Source: GCA-2687515 sp046582475
GTDB taxonomy: Bacteria; Pseudomonadota; Alphaproteobacteria; Rhodospirillales; UBA2165
NCBI GenBank assembly: GCA_046582475.1
Contig: JAYGEH010000402.1
Coordinates: 1 to 5,720, forward strand
Direction: 5' to 3'
Length of the DNA: 5,720 nt
The notes under the pieces were generated by a model. That model had not been told where the DNA came from, did not search any database, and was given only the letters and a program-made list of their open reading frames with translations. Both the position numbers and the translations under genes were made by a program. Every line of letters starts with the position of its first letter. Position 1 is the stretch's first letter. This document shows positions 5,507 through 5,720 of this stretch, one piece after another.

Positions 5507-5720
5507 TCAGATACCGATGCTGTCGGCGGCGGCGATGGTTCGGTACAAGCGCTCGATCACCGGCGCCTCCAGAATCTCGCCATCGATAACCACGAAAGCC
5601 TGATCCTGGGCCTCGAATTTGGCGATCAGTTCCCGCGCCCGGGCGGCTTCCTCCGGCGTCGGGCTGAAGGTCTCGTTGATGGCGTCGATCTGTTTCGGAT
5701 GGATCGCGGTCTTGCCGGTG
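5507..5720 (-). CDS. CoA-ester lyase, CitE / HpcH-HpaI aldolase family (C-terminal part)
   Basis: Only the last 70 residues are in the window; the gene enters from the right edge and stops at TGA 5509-5507. The minus strand reads TGKTAIHPKQIDAINETFSP, then PEEAARARELIAKFEAQDQ, then VVIDGEILEAPVIERL and finally YRTIAAADSIGI. The GKxAIHPxQ motif followed by a helical AxxLI region, a DGxxxxAPVIxRA-like segment and a short tail is the standard C-terminus of CitE-like lyases. These include the citrate lyase beta subunit, malyl-CoA and citramalyl-CoA lyases. They cleave or form hydroxyacyl-CoA esters in the cytoplasm using Mg2+, whose ligands lie in the missing part. The exact substrate cannot be told from this fragment. 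It lies 40 bp upstream of the small membrane protein gene, in the same direction, so the two may be co-transcribed. Confidence 0.9.
   Translation of the reverse strand, partial: TGKTAIHPKQIDAINETFSPTPEEAARARELIAKFEAQDQAFVVIDGEILEAPVIERLYRTIAAADSIGI

Noticed and set aside
4348..5589. 413-codon plus-strand frame, longer than the permease
   Set aside because: Arg/His-rich out-of-frame reading of the EamA permease that also runs through two minus-strand genes. The permease frame has the membrane segments and family motifs.
1..5720. CRISPR array, tRNA or mobile element
   Set aside because: No regularly spaced direct repeats, no cloverleaf-like segments and no transposase or integrase coding sequence were seen in a reading by eye.

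Overview
The window reads as a GC-rich, densely coded alphaproteobacterial chromosome segment. A free-living heterotroph of the Rhodospirillales type is my best guess, inferred from protein style and codon use and not from a marker gene. No rRNA, tRNA, CRISPR array, insertion sequence or phage gene is visible.

Left and centre (about 1-4058, minus strand): a five-gene run, probably one transcript. It starts at dctP (4058) and proceeds through dctQ (7-bp gap) and dctM (zero gap), which together form a complete TRAP-type carboxylate uptake system. After a 77-bp spacer comes a GFA/CENP-V family zinc protein. The last gene is a PLP enzyme of the DSD1 / D-threonine aldolase fold-type III family, which overlaps the GFA gene by 20 bp and runs off the left edge. 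The PLP gene carries an apparent one-base deletion near position 481. Translating the minus strand on both sides of it restores a continuous family-like protein with the catalytic RPHAKTHK motif.

Middle (4059-4258): a 200-bp divergent intergenic region. It holds an AT-rich core with a palindromic TTTATAAA that could serve as the -10 box in both directions.

Right (4259-5720): a 10-TM EamA/DMT family permease on the plus strand. It converges on, and overlaps by 19 bp, a small minus-strand gene for a 106-aa single-span membrane protein. The tail of that protein resembles the FliG-binding C-terminus of FliF. Upstream of it, also on the minus strand, is the C-terminal 70 residues of a CitE/HpcH-type CoA-ester lyase that enters from the right edge; it has no start codon in the window.

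Working model (inference): the TRAP system imports a carboxylate, possibly a hydroxy- or amino-acid, which the PLP enzyme at the end of the operon could process. The DMT permease is divergent and may share the regulatory region. I see no clearly new multi-gene system. The most useful observations are the frameshifted PLP gene, the small FliF-tail-like protein, and the transporter-enzyme grouping.
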